From contig CANJPY010000029.1 of the NCBI GenBank assembly GCA_947476255.1, positions 1 through 49,756 of the forward strand: a DNA stretch of 49,756 nucleotides. Direction: 5' to 3'. Source of the stretch: Chthoniobacteraceae bacterium (GTDB lineage Bacteria > Verrucomicrobiota > Verrucomicrobiia > Chthoniobacterales > Chthoniobacteraceae). The notes under the pieces are model-generated. The model was not told the origin of the DNA, did no database searches, and worked only from the letters and a program-made list of their open reading frames with translations. Position numbers and translations under genes: made by a program. This document shows, piece by piece, positions 28,254-37,110 of the stretch. Within the stretch, counting starts at the first letter, position 1; every line of letters starts with the position of its first letter.

Positions 28254-28575
28254 AGGGATGGTCGAGAAGGTTCTTTCGCTTCGATTTCTGCTGACTGGGA
28301 GGCAGTTGGCTTTCGCTTCATTTGCGAAGCTCGCGCGTGCCGCATAGTCGTGAGGCGCGCTAAAAGAAGAATTGCTTTCACGGCAGGGCACATGGGCGGA
28401 TTCCCTTTGTGACCGTGTTCTGAGCCAGATCTTAGGCCTTTGTCGGCGTTGATGCGTTTTCTTCCCTCGTAATTTTCGAAAGAGAATGAGGAGGGATGAG
28501 GGATGAGGATATGGAGTTGTTGTGGTAGCAAAACATTCTCGTCTCCCTACTCGATGGAAAGCAATTTCTGACCAT
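28254..28575. other. Intergenic region with long repeat copy
   Basis: About 320 bases upstream of the PQQ-propeller gene. Nearly half of it (28311–28445) is the long form of the dispersed repeat. No other feature was seen. Confidence 0.5.
28311..28445 (+). repeat. Dispersed intergenic repeat, copy 4 (long form)
   Basis: The core (28311–28371: AAGCTCGCGCGTGCCGCATA, then GTCGTGAGGCGCGCTAAAAG) continues into a further 75 bases that match the copy at 35371–35503, ending CTTAGGCCTTTGTCG in both. Over the last 43 bases the two differ at only about two positions. It lies upstream of the PQQ-propeller start codon. Confidence 0.85.
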
Positions 28576-29901
28576 TCAGTATTTCGGGAAGATTGCAGGT
28601 GTCGGGAAGCGCTCCTCGGAATCGAATCGGGGGTCGATGAGGTACTCCTCTCGCGGCGCGGAAACATGAGGCCAAGCCGCTGGACGAATCCGGACTATCT
28701 TTCCCGGCCGGATACCCTCGATGATGAGATCGGTTTCCAGCCGAACTTGGATGCCGCTGTCGCCAAGCGAGGAAGCGGCATTCGTTTTGGTGACCTCAAG
28801 AATGGTGCCTTTGGATCCGATGTGAGAGGAGCTTACGATGCTGGACCAGGGCTTCAATGTGTTCTCCGCTGAAACAATCACTCCCTGCTCCCCCTTCTTG
28901 AAATCGGCGTAGAGCGATGGATCCATGCCTCCGAAGAGGGTCACGGTTGCGGTGGCGCGACCAAATTTTCCATACTCCACGGCATCCACGTAGGCCGGCA
29001 TGAGACGGGTGCGTATCAACGATTTGTGGAGGCCCGTTTGGTGTTCCGAGGAGCGTTGCATCGCCGCGTCATTGAGCCAGATGTCCGTGATGTGAAACTG
29101 GTTCTCCACCCGGTTCTCCCACGTGCCGGCGGGGAGCCACGAAAGGCCCAGTTGCACGGGTTGACCATCCAGCGCGCGCTTCCCTTCTGTGGGCCAAAGC
29201 CCGTCAGCGATCAAATCCCGCAGTGCAAGGCATTCCCGTCCGCGCCAGATGCGCGTGCCCTCGTCGAGGGTCATTGTTTGTTCGGGTGCGCTGTGGTCGG
29301 CAGTGCCTTTTGGTTCGAGCGTGGCCACCAGTTTGGTGAGATGCTTTTGGACATCCACCTCCTTGAGTTTCCACACTTTTCCGAGCCGGAGGCAGTGGCT
29401 TGGCTCGTCTTCAAGAAGGAGAAGGTGGTTTTCAGCAGGTTGCTCGATTGTGGGCTTTTGGACGATTGGAACCGACGAGCTGCCCGGATCCGGAGGCAGG
29501 AATCCGCTGGCGTGCATGATTGTACCGAGGGGGATGTTCCGCAGGTCCGCGGGTGCGTTGTGGATGCGGACAACGCCGTATGGAAGGAGGGCGAAGGGTT
29601 GAGGGCGATGCTGAAAGAACACTTCGCTTCCGCCGGTGACCCGCAGACTGCCCCGCCGGTTGACGTGGTCCACGAATACGAGTTCGCCGCGATAGGGATG
29701 GGCTTTCTCGAGCGGCGCAAACATTCCGAGCTCGGGGCGGAACGGCACAGTTTCCTGCTCAGGCTTTTTGAGTTCGGGCGCTTTGTTTTCGGCGTGCCCC
29801 TTTTCGACGAATAAACCGGCCGTCACAACGAGCAATGCGAGAGAGAGGGTGATGCCTGGCGGAGGTCGGTTGGCAAAGCAGGGGACGTGAATCGGTTTCA
29901 T
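28576..29901 (-). CDS. Secreted protein of unknown function, paralogue B
   Basis: A 441-residue protein with a hydrophobic export signal (LSLALLVVTAGLFVEKGHA). It is clearly paralogous to the upstream gene (29906–31252) along its full length: PLEKAHPYRGELVFVDHVNR, FALLPYGVVRIHNAPADLR, NHLLLLEDEPSHCLRLGKVW, EGTRIWRGRE, FHITDIWLNDAA, FGRATATVTLFGGMD, LYADFKK and the C-terminal EERFPTPAIFPKY. No family with known function was recognised; the sequence looks mostly beta-structured. It follows the paralogue after four bases and is certainly in the same operon. Confidence 0.8.
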   Translation of the reverse strand: MKPIHVPCFANRPPPGITLSLALLVVTAGLFVEKGHAENKAPELKKPEQETVPFRPELGMFAPLEKAHPYRGELVFVDHVNRRGSLRVTGGSEVFFQHRPQPFALLPYGVVRIHNAPADLRNIPLGTIMHASGFLPPDPGSSSVPIVQKPTIEQPAENHLLLLEDEPSHCLRLGKVWKLKEVDVQKHLTKLVATLEPKGTADHSAPEQTMTLDEGTRIWRGRECLALRDLIADGLWPTEGKRALDGQPVQLGLSWLPAGTWENRVENQFHITDIWLNDAAMQRSSEHQTGLHKSLIRTRLMPAYVDAVEYGKFGRATATVTLFGGMDPSLYADFKKGEQGVIVSAENTLKPWSSIVSSSHIGSKGTILEVTKTNAASSLGDSGIQVRLETDLIIEGIRPGKIVRIRPAAWPHVSAPREEYLIDPRFDSEERFPTPAIFPKY

Positions 29902-29905
29902 CGCA

Positions 29906-31252
29906 TCAATATTTCGGAAAGATGGCCGGAGTCGGGAAGCGCTCTTCGAGGCTGTCGTTCACGTATTCCTCACGAGGAATCTGCCTCTTTGGCCAGCTTT
30001 CGGGGCGAACTCGAATCACTCTTGTCGGCCGGATGCCCTCAATGATGAGCTCGGTTTCAAACGTGATTTGGATACCACTGCTCCACATGGGCACATCATC
30101 GGTGATTCGGGTGACGTCTGTGATTTTGCCATTCGAGGCGAGGTGTCCCGGCCCGTAGTGACCGCCCGCGTGTTTGAGGGTGTTCTCGGATCCGTTGATC
30201 TGTCCCGCGATGTCCTTTTTGAAGTCGGCGTAGAGCGCCTGATCCATTCCCCCGAAGAGGGTCGCAGTGACGGTTGCGCGACCGAATTCACCGTACGTCA
30301 CATTGTCCACCCACGCCGGCATCCAGCGGCTGCGAATAAACCCTTTATGGGCCTCGGTCTGGAGCTGTGCAGCTTGTTCGATGGATGCTGCATCCAGCCA
30401 GATGTCGGAAATGTGAAAGCGGGTAAAGGCGCCACTTAATCCGTCTCCTGGTGCGGGCTTCCACGTGATGCCAAGCAGGACAGTCTGCCCGGTGAGCTGT
30501 TTCTTTCCGTTCGCGGGCCACGTTCTTTCCGAGAGGAGGCGCTGGACTCCAAAGCGTTCGCTACCGCGCCAGATCCGTGTTGCGGAATCAAACGTCATCT
30601 TTTCCGTGGCGACCTTGCTGGCGCCACCTTGCCGCGGTTCGCGCGAGGCGGTGATGGTGCCTTCGGTGCCGTTGATATCGATTTCCTGCAGATTCCAGAC
30701 GAGTCCCTCGCGCAGGCAGTGGCTGGGTTCGTCTTCGAGCAGCGCCACGTGGTTTTCAGCAGGGAAGATCCCAGTGCCGCGATAGTGGCCGGCATCCTTC
30801 GTCTTGCTGTCCACCGACAACACGGGCACCGCGGAAGTCTTCGGGTCGGACGGCAAAAAGGCTCTCGCATGCATCACCGTGCCGAGAGGGACGTCGCGAA
30901 GGTCCGCAGGTGCACCGTAGAGGCGCACTATTCCGTATGGAAGCAGCGCGAACGGGTGGGGATCATTTCGATAAAACTTTCCCGAACCCTCGACGCGGAT
31001 GCTGCCGCGCCGGTTCGCGTGGTCGATGAAAACAATCTCCCCGCGGTAAGCATGGGCCTTCTCCAAGGGCGGAAATTTTCCAGCCTCAGGACGGAACAGT
31101 TCCGGCGTGGGTAGGAGGCTTTGGACGCCTCGTTCATTGGCCGCGTGCGCGGGGAGAACAGACGCGCACGTGAGCGCGAACCACAGCGCACAGCTTGGGA
31201 CTGGATGACGTCCCGAACGAGCGCGCGGATCAGGTTTAAAAACCGGTTTCAT
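29906..31252 (-). CDS. Secreted protein of unknown function, paralogue A
   Basis: A 448-residue protein with a Sec-type signal (SCALWFALTCASVLPAHAA). It shares all conserved blocks with the downstream gene: PLEKAHAYRGEIVFIDHANR, FALLPYGIVRLYGAPADLR, NHVALLEDEPSHCLREGLVW, SATRIWRGSE, FHISDIWLDAAS, FGRATVTATLFGGMD, EERFPTPAIFPKY. It lies 98 bp downstream of the DUF1552 gene on the same strand, so a module of DUF1592, DUF1552 and the two paralogues is likely. No catalytic motif was seen. The single Cys in EPSHCLR is conserved in both copies and could be functional. Confidence 0.8.
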   Translation of the reverse strand: MKPVFKPDPRARSGRHPVPSCALWFALTCASVLPAHAANERGVQSLLPTPELFRPEAGKFPPLEKAHAYRGEIVFIDHANRRGSIRVEGSGKFYRNDPHPFALLPYGIVRLYGAPADLRDVPLGTVMHARAFLPSDPKTSAVPVLSVDSKTKDAGHYRGTGIFPAENHVALLEDEPSHCLREGLVWNLQEIDINGTEGTITASREPRQGGASKVATEKMTFDSATRIWRGSERFGVQRLLSERTWPANGKKQLTGQTVLLGITWKPAPGDGLSGAFTRFHISDIWLDAASIEQAAQLQTEAHKGFIRSRWMPAWVDNVTYGEFGRATVTATLFGGMDQALYADFKKDIAGQINGSENTLKHAGGHYGPGHLASNGKITDVTRITDDVPMWSSGIQITFETELIIEGIRPTRVIRVRPESWPKRQIPREEYVNDSLEERFPTPAIFPKY

Positions 31253-31350
31253 AAGAGAATCAGTGCTTCCGGAAAAATCTCACAGTGCACGCTGCGTGAG
31301 CGGACCTGCCGAAGGCAAAGGTGCGAAGATGAAAGGTTGGGGGGACGGGG

Positions 31351-32727
31351 TCAAATCGCGACGGCCTTGTTGCTGTCGCCGAACTTGTTCGTTTCGACAC
31401 CCATGCGTTGAGCCATCAGGAGCAGCAGGTTGCTCATGTGTGCGTCACTGTTCACGGGGCGGCTGCAGACCTGATAGTGGGCGGTTGTCAGGGAGCCGTC
31501 GGTGTTTTGCGAGTAGCCTTGGAATCCAGCGGCTTCTTTGTTGAAGTCGATGTGGCTCCCGTGCTTGAGACCGAGGTCGGAGCCGCCAGCGAGCACGAGA
31601 GGCAGGTTTGCATTTCCGTGGCTGTGGCCGTACGACATGCCGCTGCCAAACAGAGCCATGGTGGATCCGAGAAGGGGTTTCCCTCCGAGATCCTTGGTCT
31701 CGGAAAGACGCGTGAGGAAGTAGCTGAATTGCTCGATTGCAAAGGTGTCGTAGTTGGTGAGTTTTTCCATATAACCGGCGTCGCCACCGTGATGGCTCAA
31801 CTGGTGGCGTGACTCGGTGATCCCAATCTCGGGGATGGAGAAGGCGTCGCCTTCCCCTCCAAGGCTGAAGGTGGCCACGCGGGTGACGTCCGTCTGAAAT
31901 GCGAGCACCATGAGGTCGTAGACCGTGCGAAAATAGTCCCCTGCCATCGTCGCGGGAATGTCGCGGTTTGTCCGTTTACGGTCTGCTTCGGATAGGGCGG
32001 GAAGAGGCGTGTCGAGCCAAGCGTCTGCGCGGCGCGTGCGAATCTCGGCTTCACGCACGGAGCTCAAATAGTGGTCGAGGCGTCCTTTGTCTTCCCTGCC
32101 CATTTTCTGTTCGAGGCGGCGAACCTCCGCGAGATTATCGTCGAGCACACTGGCTTTGCGGCGCAGCGCCTTTCGCTGGGCGACAGTGCCGCCTTTTGGT
32201 TCTTCAAAGAGGGCTGCGAACATTTCGCTGCAGCGGCGTAGCGAGGGCAGGCGAACTCCGTCCGCGGTCCATGCAAGGGAATCGCCGGTGAGAGCAATCT
32301 CCATCGAGGGATAGCGGGTGTGTGGAGCGGTGAGTTCCGCCATCTTCTGGTCGACGGAAATAGTGTTGCGATCCGAGGGCCCCATTTTGCCGCCGGTGAG
32401 CCAAACGTTGATGCAACCGTGGTGGTGGCTGAGGGCGCCGGGATGGTGCAGGCCGCTGATGGGGGTGAGGACGTCCCGGTGTTTCTCGAGGGGTTTGAGG
32501 GAACGGGAGAACTGGTAGTCCTTCCCGGTCTGAGTGATCTGGTAGTTTAGCGAGTGCACGCCGTTGGCGAGGTAGATGAACGCGCTGCGTTTCGGCGTCG
32601 CTGCAACCGTTTTCTCTGCGGCCCTGAGCGGCACCATGCATTCGAGCAGGGGCAGGGAGATGAAAGTGCCCATCGCGCGAAGTGCTTTACGACGGTCAAT
32701 GAGCCAGGATTGGGATTGGATATTCAT
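31351..32727 (-). CDS. DUF1552 family Tat-exported protein (module 1)
   Basis: A 458-residue protein with a twin-arginine-type start ([20 protein letters not shown]). It matches DUF1552: [120 protein letters not shown] and the end [15 protein letters not shown]. The family is thought to be related to the DUF1501/sulfatase-like proteins and is nearly always encoded next to a DUF1592-type cytochrome-domain protein, as here (74 bp downstream of it). The role is unknown; the two probably work together outside the cytoplasmic membrane. Confidence 0.9.
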   Translation of the reverse strand: MNIQSQSWLIDRRKALRAMGTFISLPLLECMVPLRAAEKTVAATPKRSAFIYLANGVHSLNYQITQTGKDYQFSRSLKPLEKHRDVLTPISGLHHPGALSHHHGCINVWLTGGKMGPSDRNTISVDQKMAELTAPHTRYPSMEIALTGDSLAWTADGVRLPSLRRCSEMFAALFEEPKGGTVAQRKALRRKASVLDDNLAEVRRLEQKMGREDKGRLDHYLSSVREAEIRTRRADAWLDTPLPALSEADRKRTNRDIPATMAGDYFRTVYDLMVLAFQTDVTRVATFSLGGEGDAFSIPEIGITESRHQLSHHGGDAGYMEKLTNYDTFAIEQFSYFLTRLSETKDLGGKPLLGSTMALFGSGMSYGHSHGNANLPLVLAGGSDLGLKHGSHIDFNKEAAGFQGYSQNTDGSLTTAHYQVCSRPVNSDAHMSNLLLLMAQRMGVETNKFGDSNKAVAI

Positions 32728-32801
32728 GAGGGTTCGCGGTTGTTGTTGGGAGTTTGGAGGGGCGTCGAGGATGAAGGGCTGGCAGGGGGTGCGGAAGCGA
32801 C

Positions 32802-35243
32802 TCAGCGCTTCCGCATCAAATCGGAGAGCGCGACGGCGCGAATGACCTCCTTCATGCGGTAGCCCGTTTTTTTTGCATCAGCCTGGATCCTGTTGATGTC
32901 CTCTTGATCATCGAAGGTCATGACGCGACGCAAGGCGTAGGTGCACAGGTGTTCGATGAACGCGCGGGCGACTTTGTCGCGATCCTCGAGGAGCAATCGC
33001 TTGAACTCGGCAGGATCGTTGAAGGTTCGTCCGTCGGGAAGCGCTCCCGAGGCGTTGATCAAGGGATCTTCACCGACGCCCGCGACGATTTTTTCGCGGG
33101 TGCGCCACTGTCCAATGGCGTCGTAGTTGTCCCAAACCACGCCGAGAGGGTCGATTTTCGCGTGGCAGGCGGCGCAGTTGACGTTTTCACGGTGCGCTTC
33201 AATTTTCTGGCGGAGAGTGGCTTTTGGGCTTTGCGCGGTTGGCGGTTCGATCGCCGGGACATTCGCTGGCGGGGGCGGCGGGGTTTTTCCCATGATGGCC
33301 TCGCTTAACCAGACGCCCCGGTGAACCGGTCGATGGCGCGTGCCATCGGAGGTGAGTCCCAGGACTGCGCCCATTGTGAGGAGGCCTCCACGGTGGTCTT
33401 CAGGCTTGAGGGACACGCGTTGGAAGCCACCAGATTTTGGCTCGGGAAAACCGTAGAAATCGCAGAGCCGCGCGTTTGCCATTGTCCAGTTGGAATCAAT
33501 AAAACCGTCGAGGGAAACGTCTTTCGCCAACATTTCACGGAAGTACTCTACAGCCTCGTTCCGCATGCTCGTTTGCAGCCAGTCGTCGTAGTTTGGGTAG
33601 AGTTTTTTGTCGGGTGGGAACATCCCGACGCGGTGGAGTTGCAGCCATTGGCGGGAGAAATCGTCGACAAAGCGATTGATGCGCGAGTCGGAGAGGATGC
33701 GGTCGACTTGTTTGCTGAGAGTGTCCTTGCCGAGAGTCCCGTCTTTGGCAGCCGCGAAGAGGGGATCGTCAGGCATCGAGCTCCAGAGGAAGTAGGAGAG
33801 GCGTGAAGCGAGTTCCCAGTCGTTGAGGCGCTCGCGTGCGATGGGATCCCCCTCCACGAGGTAGAGGAAGTTTCTGGAAGTGAGGATGCTCTGCATCGCC
33901 GCACGACAGGCGTCGACCGTTTTTTCTCCGGCATCGCGTTCGGCGCGGTAGGTTTTGAGGTATCCCGCGAGTTCTTCGTGCTTCACTGGACGGCGCCATG
34001 CTCGCTCTGCGAAGCGGTGCAGATGTTGAGCGACAACTTCGTTCGGATCTTCGTCCGGGCACATGAGTCCCGCGCGACGAGACTTCTCCGATTCCGTCAG
34101 GAGCGGTCCTTCCCATTCGATCCAGTCGAGGATGACCGTTGAGAAAAGACCGTTACCCTTGTCGTCGAACATTTGTGGGGCGTTCGGATTCAGGAGGCGC
34201 GTCTCGCTGCTGTGCGTGAAGATATGGCCGCCTCGACTATTAAGCGCGCCTCGGAAAGCGGCACCGGCGCGCCGGTCGACGACGTTGGTGGCTACAACGC
34301 AAAAGTCGAGGCTGGCGGGCATTTCCAAGAATACCTCGAACTCATAAATCCCGGGCTTGTCCTCGGGGGAGGTAATGTCGAACTCGCAGAGTGCTTCGAC
34401 ATTTTCCTCGCCCGTGCGTTTGCCGATGCTCAGGTGAGCGGTTTGTCCACCTGAGGGCCGTATTCCACTGGCTTGGAAGCGAAGCTTGTAAAGGCCGCTG
34501 TATTCGGGACCCGTCTTTCCAAACCAGTTGGGTGCGAGGGCGTTTTGTGTGGATCCTGGGAAAAGAAGGTAGCGTAGCGGGCGCTTGATGCCGAAACGCT
34601 CAAGGGCTTCCTGTTGGGTTTTCCCGCCGTTGTAGCGCAGATCTGCTGCGGTCTTTCGTACGGAGCGTGATTCCGCCGCCACGGAGGGGAAGGCGCGGTT
34701 CAGAACGGTTCCAGCTGCGCGGTAATAGCGGTCGATGTGTGAGGGGGAGAGGGCGAGTTCGGAGCCAAGGCGCTCGAACCCGTGCCAGAGGGTGTCCTCG
34801 TTGAGTTCCCCGGGCTTGGTTGGATCGTAGCGGACGCCGAGGAGGTCGTAGACGGTGTTTTGATACTCTTTGCGGCTCAGACGATAGTGCGCTACGGACG
34901 GGCGGGAAGCCATCCGTGCTGCGCGCCCCTCTTTGATGCGTGCATCGAGATTTGAGACGAACGCCGCGATCTCCTCTTGTGTCGGACGCTTTTCCTTCTT
35001 GGGCGGCATCTCCCCGGAGTTGACCTGTTCGAGAAGCTCCGCCCAGTGGTGGGTATCCGCGCCCCTCTTGAAATCGCGGGACAGCTTGTCGATGCGAAGG
35101 TCGCCCTTCTCCTTCTCAGGCCCGTGGCAGCGAACACAGTGCTTCTCGAGGAAGGCGTCAAACGGTTCGGCTCCGGGGGCGGGCACTGGGACCAAGGGGA
35201 AGAAGAGCAAGGGCGCTAGGATGGCGAGCAGGCGGAGATTCAT
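32802..35243 (-). CDS. DUF1592/DUF1588 cytochrome-domain protein (module 1)
   Basis: An 813-residue secreted protein (signal [20 protein letters not shown], cleaved near PGA-EPF). Domain order: a planctomycete-type cytochrome c domain with one haem motif CVRCH (36–40) followed by [15 protein letters not shown]1587 ([17 protein letters not shown]); a beta-rich DUF1595-like part; DUF1592 ([21 protein letters not shown]); DUF1588 ([21 protein letters not shown], then [19 protein letters not shown] at 690–708, a second CxxCH); and DUF1585 ([10 protein letters not shown]) at the end. Electron transfer linked to an unknown secreted oxidoreductase reaction is inferred from the haem motifs. It is first in a module with DUF1552 and two paralogues. 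A long-form repeat lies 130–260 bp upstream. Confidence 0.92.
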   Translation of the reverse strand: MNLRLLAILAPLLFFPLVPVPAPGAEPFDAFLEKHCVRCHGPEKEKGDLRIDKLSRDFKRGADTHHWAELLEQVNSGEMPPKKEKRPTQEEIAAFVSNLDARIKEGRAARMASRPSVAHYRLSRKEYQNTVYDLLGVRYDPTKPGELNEDTLWHGFERLGSELALSPSHIDRYYRAAGTVLNRAFPSVAAESRSVRKTAADLRYNGGKTQQEALERFGIKRPLRYLLFPGSTQNALAPNWFGKTGPEYSGLYKLRFQASGIRPSGGQTAHLSIGKRTGEENVEALCEFDITSPEDKPGIYEFEVFLEMPASLDFCVVATNVVDRRAGAAFRGALNSRGGHIFTHSSETRLLNPNAPQMFDDKGNGLFSTVILDWIEWEGPLLTESEKSRRAGLMCPDEDPNEVVAQHLHRFAERAWRRPVKHEELAGYLKTYRAERDAGEKTVDACRAAMQSILTSRNFLYLVEGDPIARERLNDWELASRLSYFLWSSMPDDPLFAAAKDGTLGKDTLSKQVDRILSDSRINRFVDDFSRQWLQLHRVGMFPPDKKLYPNYDDWLQTSMRNEAVEYFREMLAKDVSLDGFIDSNWTMANARLCDFYGFPEPKSGGFQRVSLKPEDHRGGLLTMGAVLGLTSDGTRHRPVHRGVWLSEAIMGKTPPPPPANVPAIEPPTAQSPKATLRQKIEAHRENVNCAACHAKIDPLGVVWDNYDAIGQWRTREKIVAGVGEDPLINASGALPDGRTFNDPAEFKRLLLEDRDKVARAFIEHLCTYALRRVMTFDDQEDINRIQADAKKTGYRMKEVIRAVALSDLMRKR

Positions 35244-35822
35244 GATGCTTGAGAGTCAGTGTAGCGAAAGGACACGCACCATCTTGCCCCCAATCTGTCC
35301 GGGACATTGGTGCAGCAAGGCGAGATGGGTTTTGCCCGACTAGGTAGGTAATTGGCAGGAAAATGCTGTTCGCCCCATGGCCGCAGCTCGCGCGCGCGGC
35401 ATGGTCGTGGGGCGAGTTAAAGGGGGAATTGCGTTCACGGAACGGCACATGCAGGGATTTCCCTTTGTGACCGCGTTCTGAGCCAAATCTTAGGCCTTTG
35501 TCGTTTCTTCTGGGAGTCCATAGGCATCTCTCTCGGCCTTGAGTGGAAAATAACGCGGATCCTCTGAGAATTTGGGCGCGGTGCTTTCCGCCCATTGGCG
35601 CCTTGTGGGGAACTTGATTGGAGGGGAGCAGGATCAGCGGAACCGAAGGTGACCTGAGAGCCTGGGTTCGGGGCAGAGTCCTGGGAGTCCGAGGAGAATT
35701 CCCGTGGCGCAGATCTCTGCTGAAAAAAGAGAGCGGCGGGCTTCAGCCGTGGCGGCTGGGCTTGTGGCGTCGGTTCATGGTGTTCCAGCAATGCGCGTGG
35801 CCTCGGACTTGGAAAGGCGGGT
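35244..35822. other. Intergenic region with long repeat copy
   Basis: About 580 bases between the DUF1592 gene and the Gfo/Idh/MocA gene, both on the minus strand. 35371–35503 is the long form of the dispersed repeat. The remainder contains no credible frame and no clear terminator. Confidence 0.5.
35371..35503 (+). repeat. Dispersed intergenic repeat, copy 5 (long form)
   Basis: Core GCCGCAGCTCGCGCGCGCGG, then CATGGTCGTGGGGCGAGTTA, then the extension that matches 28371–28445 (TTCACGG, CCCTTTGTGACCGCGTTCTG, AGCC, ATCTTAGGCCTTTGTCG). In this copy AGCTCGC and GCGAGTT can form a 7-bp stem including one G·T pair. Confidence 0.85.
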
Positions 35823-36959
35823 TTACTCCAGCACCTCGGAGATTTTCACGAGGCGGCTTTTTTCCCGCAGAGATCTGGCGCCGGCATGAATGATGGCGCT
35901 CACTTCGAGAATGGCCTGATGCGAATCGGGTTCGATGCCTGTGAGTGCCATTTGCCGGAATGTCGCGGCCATGCGGAGCATCTGGTAGTGGTGCCCGAGT
36001 TCAAAAGAGCCTTCAATACTGGGCGTATACGAGTACAGTTTCTTCTTGAAATAAACGTCCGTGCGATCGTACTCGAAGCGTTCGTAGGGCTGCCCAAACC
36101 AGACGTGACACGGATAGCGGTCTGCGAAGGTGATCAAGCCGTGACAGGTGTCGTTGTATTCGTAAAGACTGATGGCATCGGCGCCTGCCCCCATGAGCGT
36201 GACGATGGTCCAGACTGGGTGCTGGCCGTACACCATCCACCCTGGCAAGGAATAGCGACTCATCAACCTTGCTGAGACGTGTTCGAGTTGTCCGAACTCC
36301 CCGGAGTCGCGCATGCGTTGGGCTGCCTCCATCCCCCATTCGTAGTTGAAGATACTCCCCGACATCAGGGGCGCCTTGTACTGCCGGGCAAATTCAAGAA
36401 TTTTTCGGGTGCCAGCAACGGTGCCGCCTATGGGTTTGTCACAGAAGGTTGGAATGCCCTTCGCTAAAAAGGGAGCGATCAGCTCGAAATGATCGTCTCC
36501 TTTGCCAGAGGCGTCTCCGAGCCAAACGGCATCCACTTCGGCGGCCATTTTTTCCAGATTGGTGGCGGCCTGTACTCCGGGAAACACTTCAGTGAAAGGA
36601 ACCGACACCTTGGGATCGGCATCGTAATAGTGGGTAATTTCAGTGTCCGCAAAGGGCAGCAGGTCAAAGCCTCGTTTGGGGTTGCGGTAGGTTTTAACCC
36701 AGCTGGGATAAAAGCTGGCCGCGTGTTTTTTGAGCATGTCCAGATCGCACCTTGGGTGGAAGTATTGGGCAAACAGCCAGGTGTGCCCGTTGCGTGTTTG
36801 CGGCTTGCCCTCGATCGCGGCAGAAATGACGCCGATACGCAGCTTTTTTTTCGGCAACTCAGCGGCCTGTGCGGGGCGTGTGCCAGGCAGGGAGAGGACG
36901 CCGGTGGAGGCGGCCAGTTTCAGAAGATCGCGGCGAAGGAGTTCTTGTGGGGGGGGCAT
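35823..36959 (-). CDS. Tat-exported Gfo/Idh/MocA family oxidoreductase
   Basis: A 378-residue protein. The N-terminus carries a Tat-like signal (LLRRDLLKLAASTGVLSLPG), then a Rossmann-type start (KKLRIGVISAAIEG) in which the usual GxGxxG is degenerate. PTFCDKPIGGTVAGTRKIL corresponds to the family's E-K-P motif, with Asp in place of Glu. The C-terminal half has the expected alpha/beta domain (ISLYEYNDTCHGLITFADRYP). These enzymes oxidise or reduce sugars and cyclitols with tightly bound NAD(P); exported members are common in Planctomycetota and Verrucomicrobiota and receive cofactor before export. The substrate is unknown. The weakened dinucleotide motif makes activity uncertain. It is the only gene of its kind here and is separated from its neighbours by 150–580 bp. 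Confidence 0.85.
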   Translation of the reverse strand: MPPPQELLRRDLLKLAASTGVLSLPGTRPAQAAELPKKKLRIGVISAAIEGKPQTRNGHTWLFAQYFHPRCDLDMLKKHAASFYPSWVKTYRNPKRGFDLLPFADTEITHYYDADPKVSVPFTEVFPGVQAATNLEKMAAEVDAVWLGDASGKGDDHFELIAPFLAKGIPTFCDKPIGGTVAGTRKILEFARQYKAPLMSGSIFNYEWGMEAAQRMRDSGEFGQLEHVSARLMSRYSLPGWMVYGQHPVWTIVTLMGAGADAISLYEYNDTCHGLITFADRYPCHVWFGQPYERFEYDRTDVYFKKKLYSYTPSIEGSFELGHHYQMLRMAATFRQMALTGIEPDSHQAILEVSAIIHAGARSLREKSRLVKISEVLE

Positions 36960-37110
36960 GGCTTTGGGAGAGGCGTGCTAGGATCAAAGATGGGAGGTGG
37001 CTGCAGCAGGGGACAGACCTCCCGTATCCATCTGGAGCACAATGCTCTACCGCAGGCCCGGCTTGCAGCGGAGGACGCGCGCGGATCTTTGGCGAGCTGG
37101 GAGGTGAAAT

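Noticed and set aside
28254..28667. N-terminal extension of the PQQ-propeller frame to 28667
   Set aside because: It crosses a dispersed repeat and the end of the next gene; a normal signal peptide begins at 28253.
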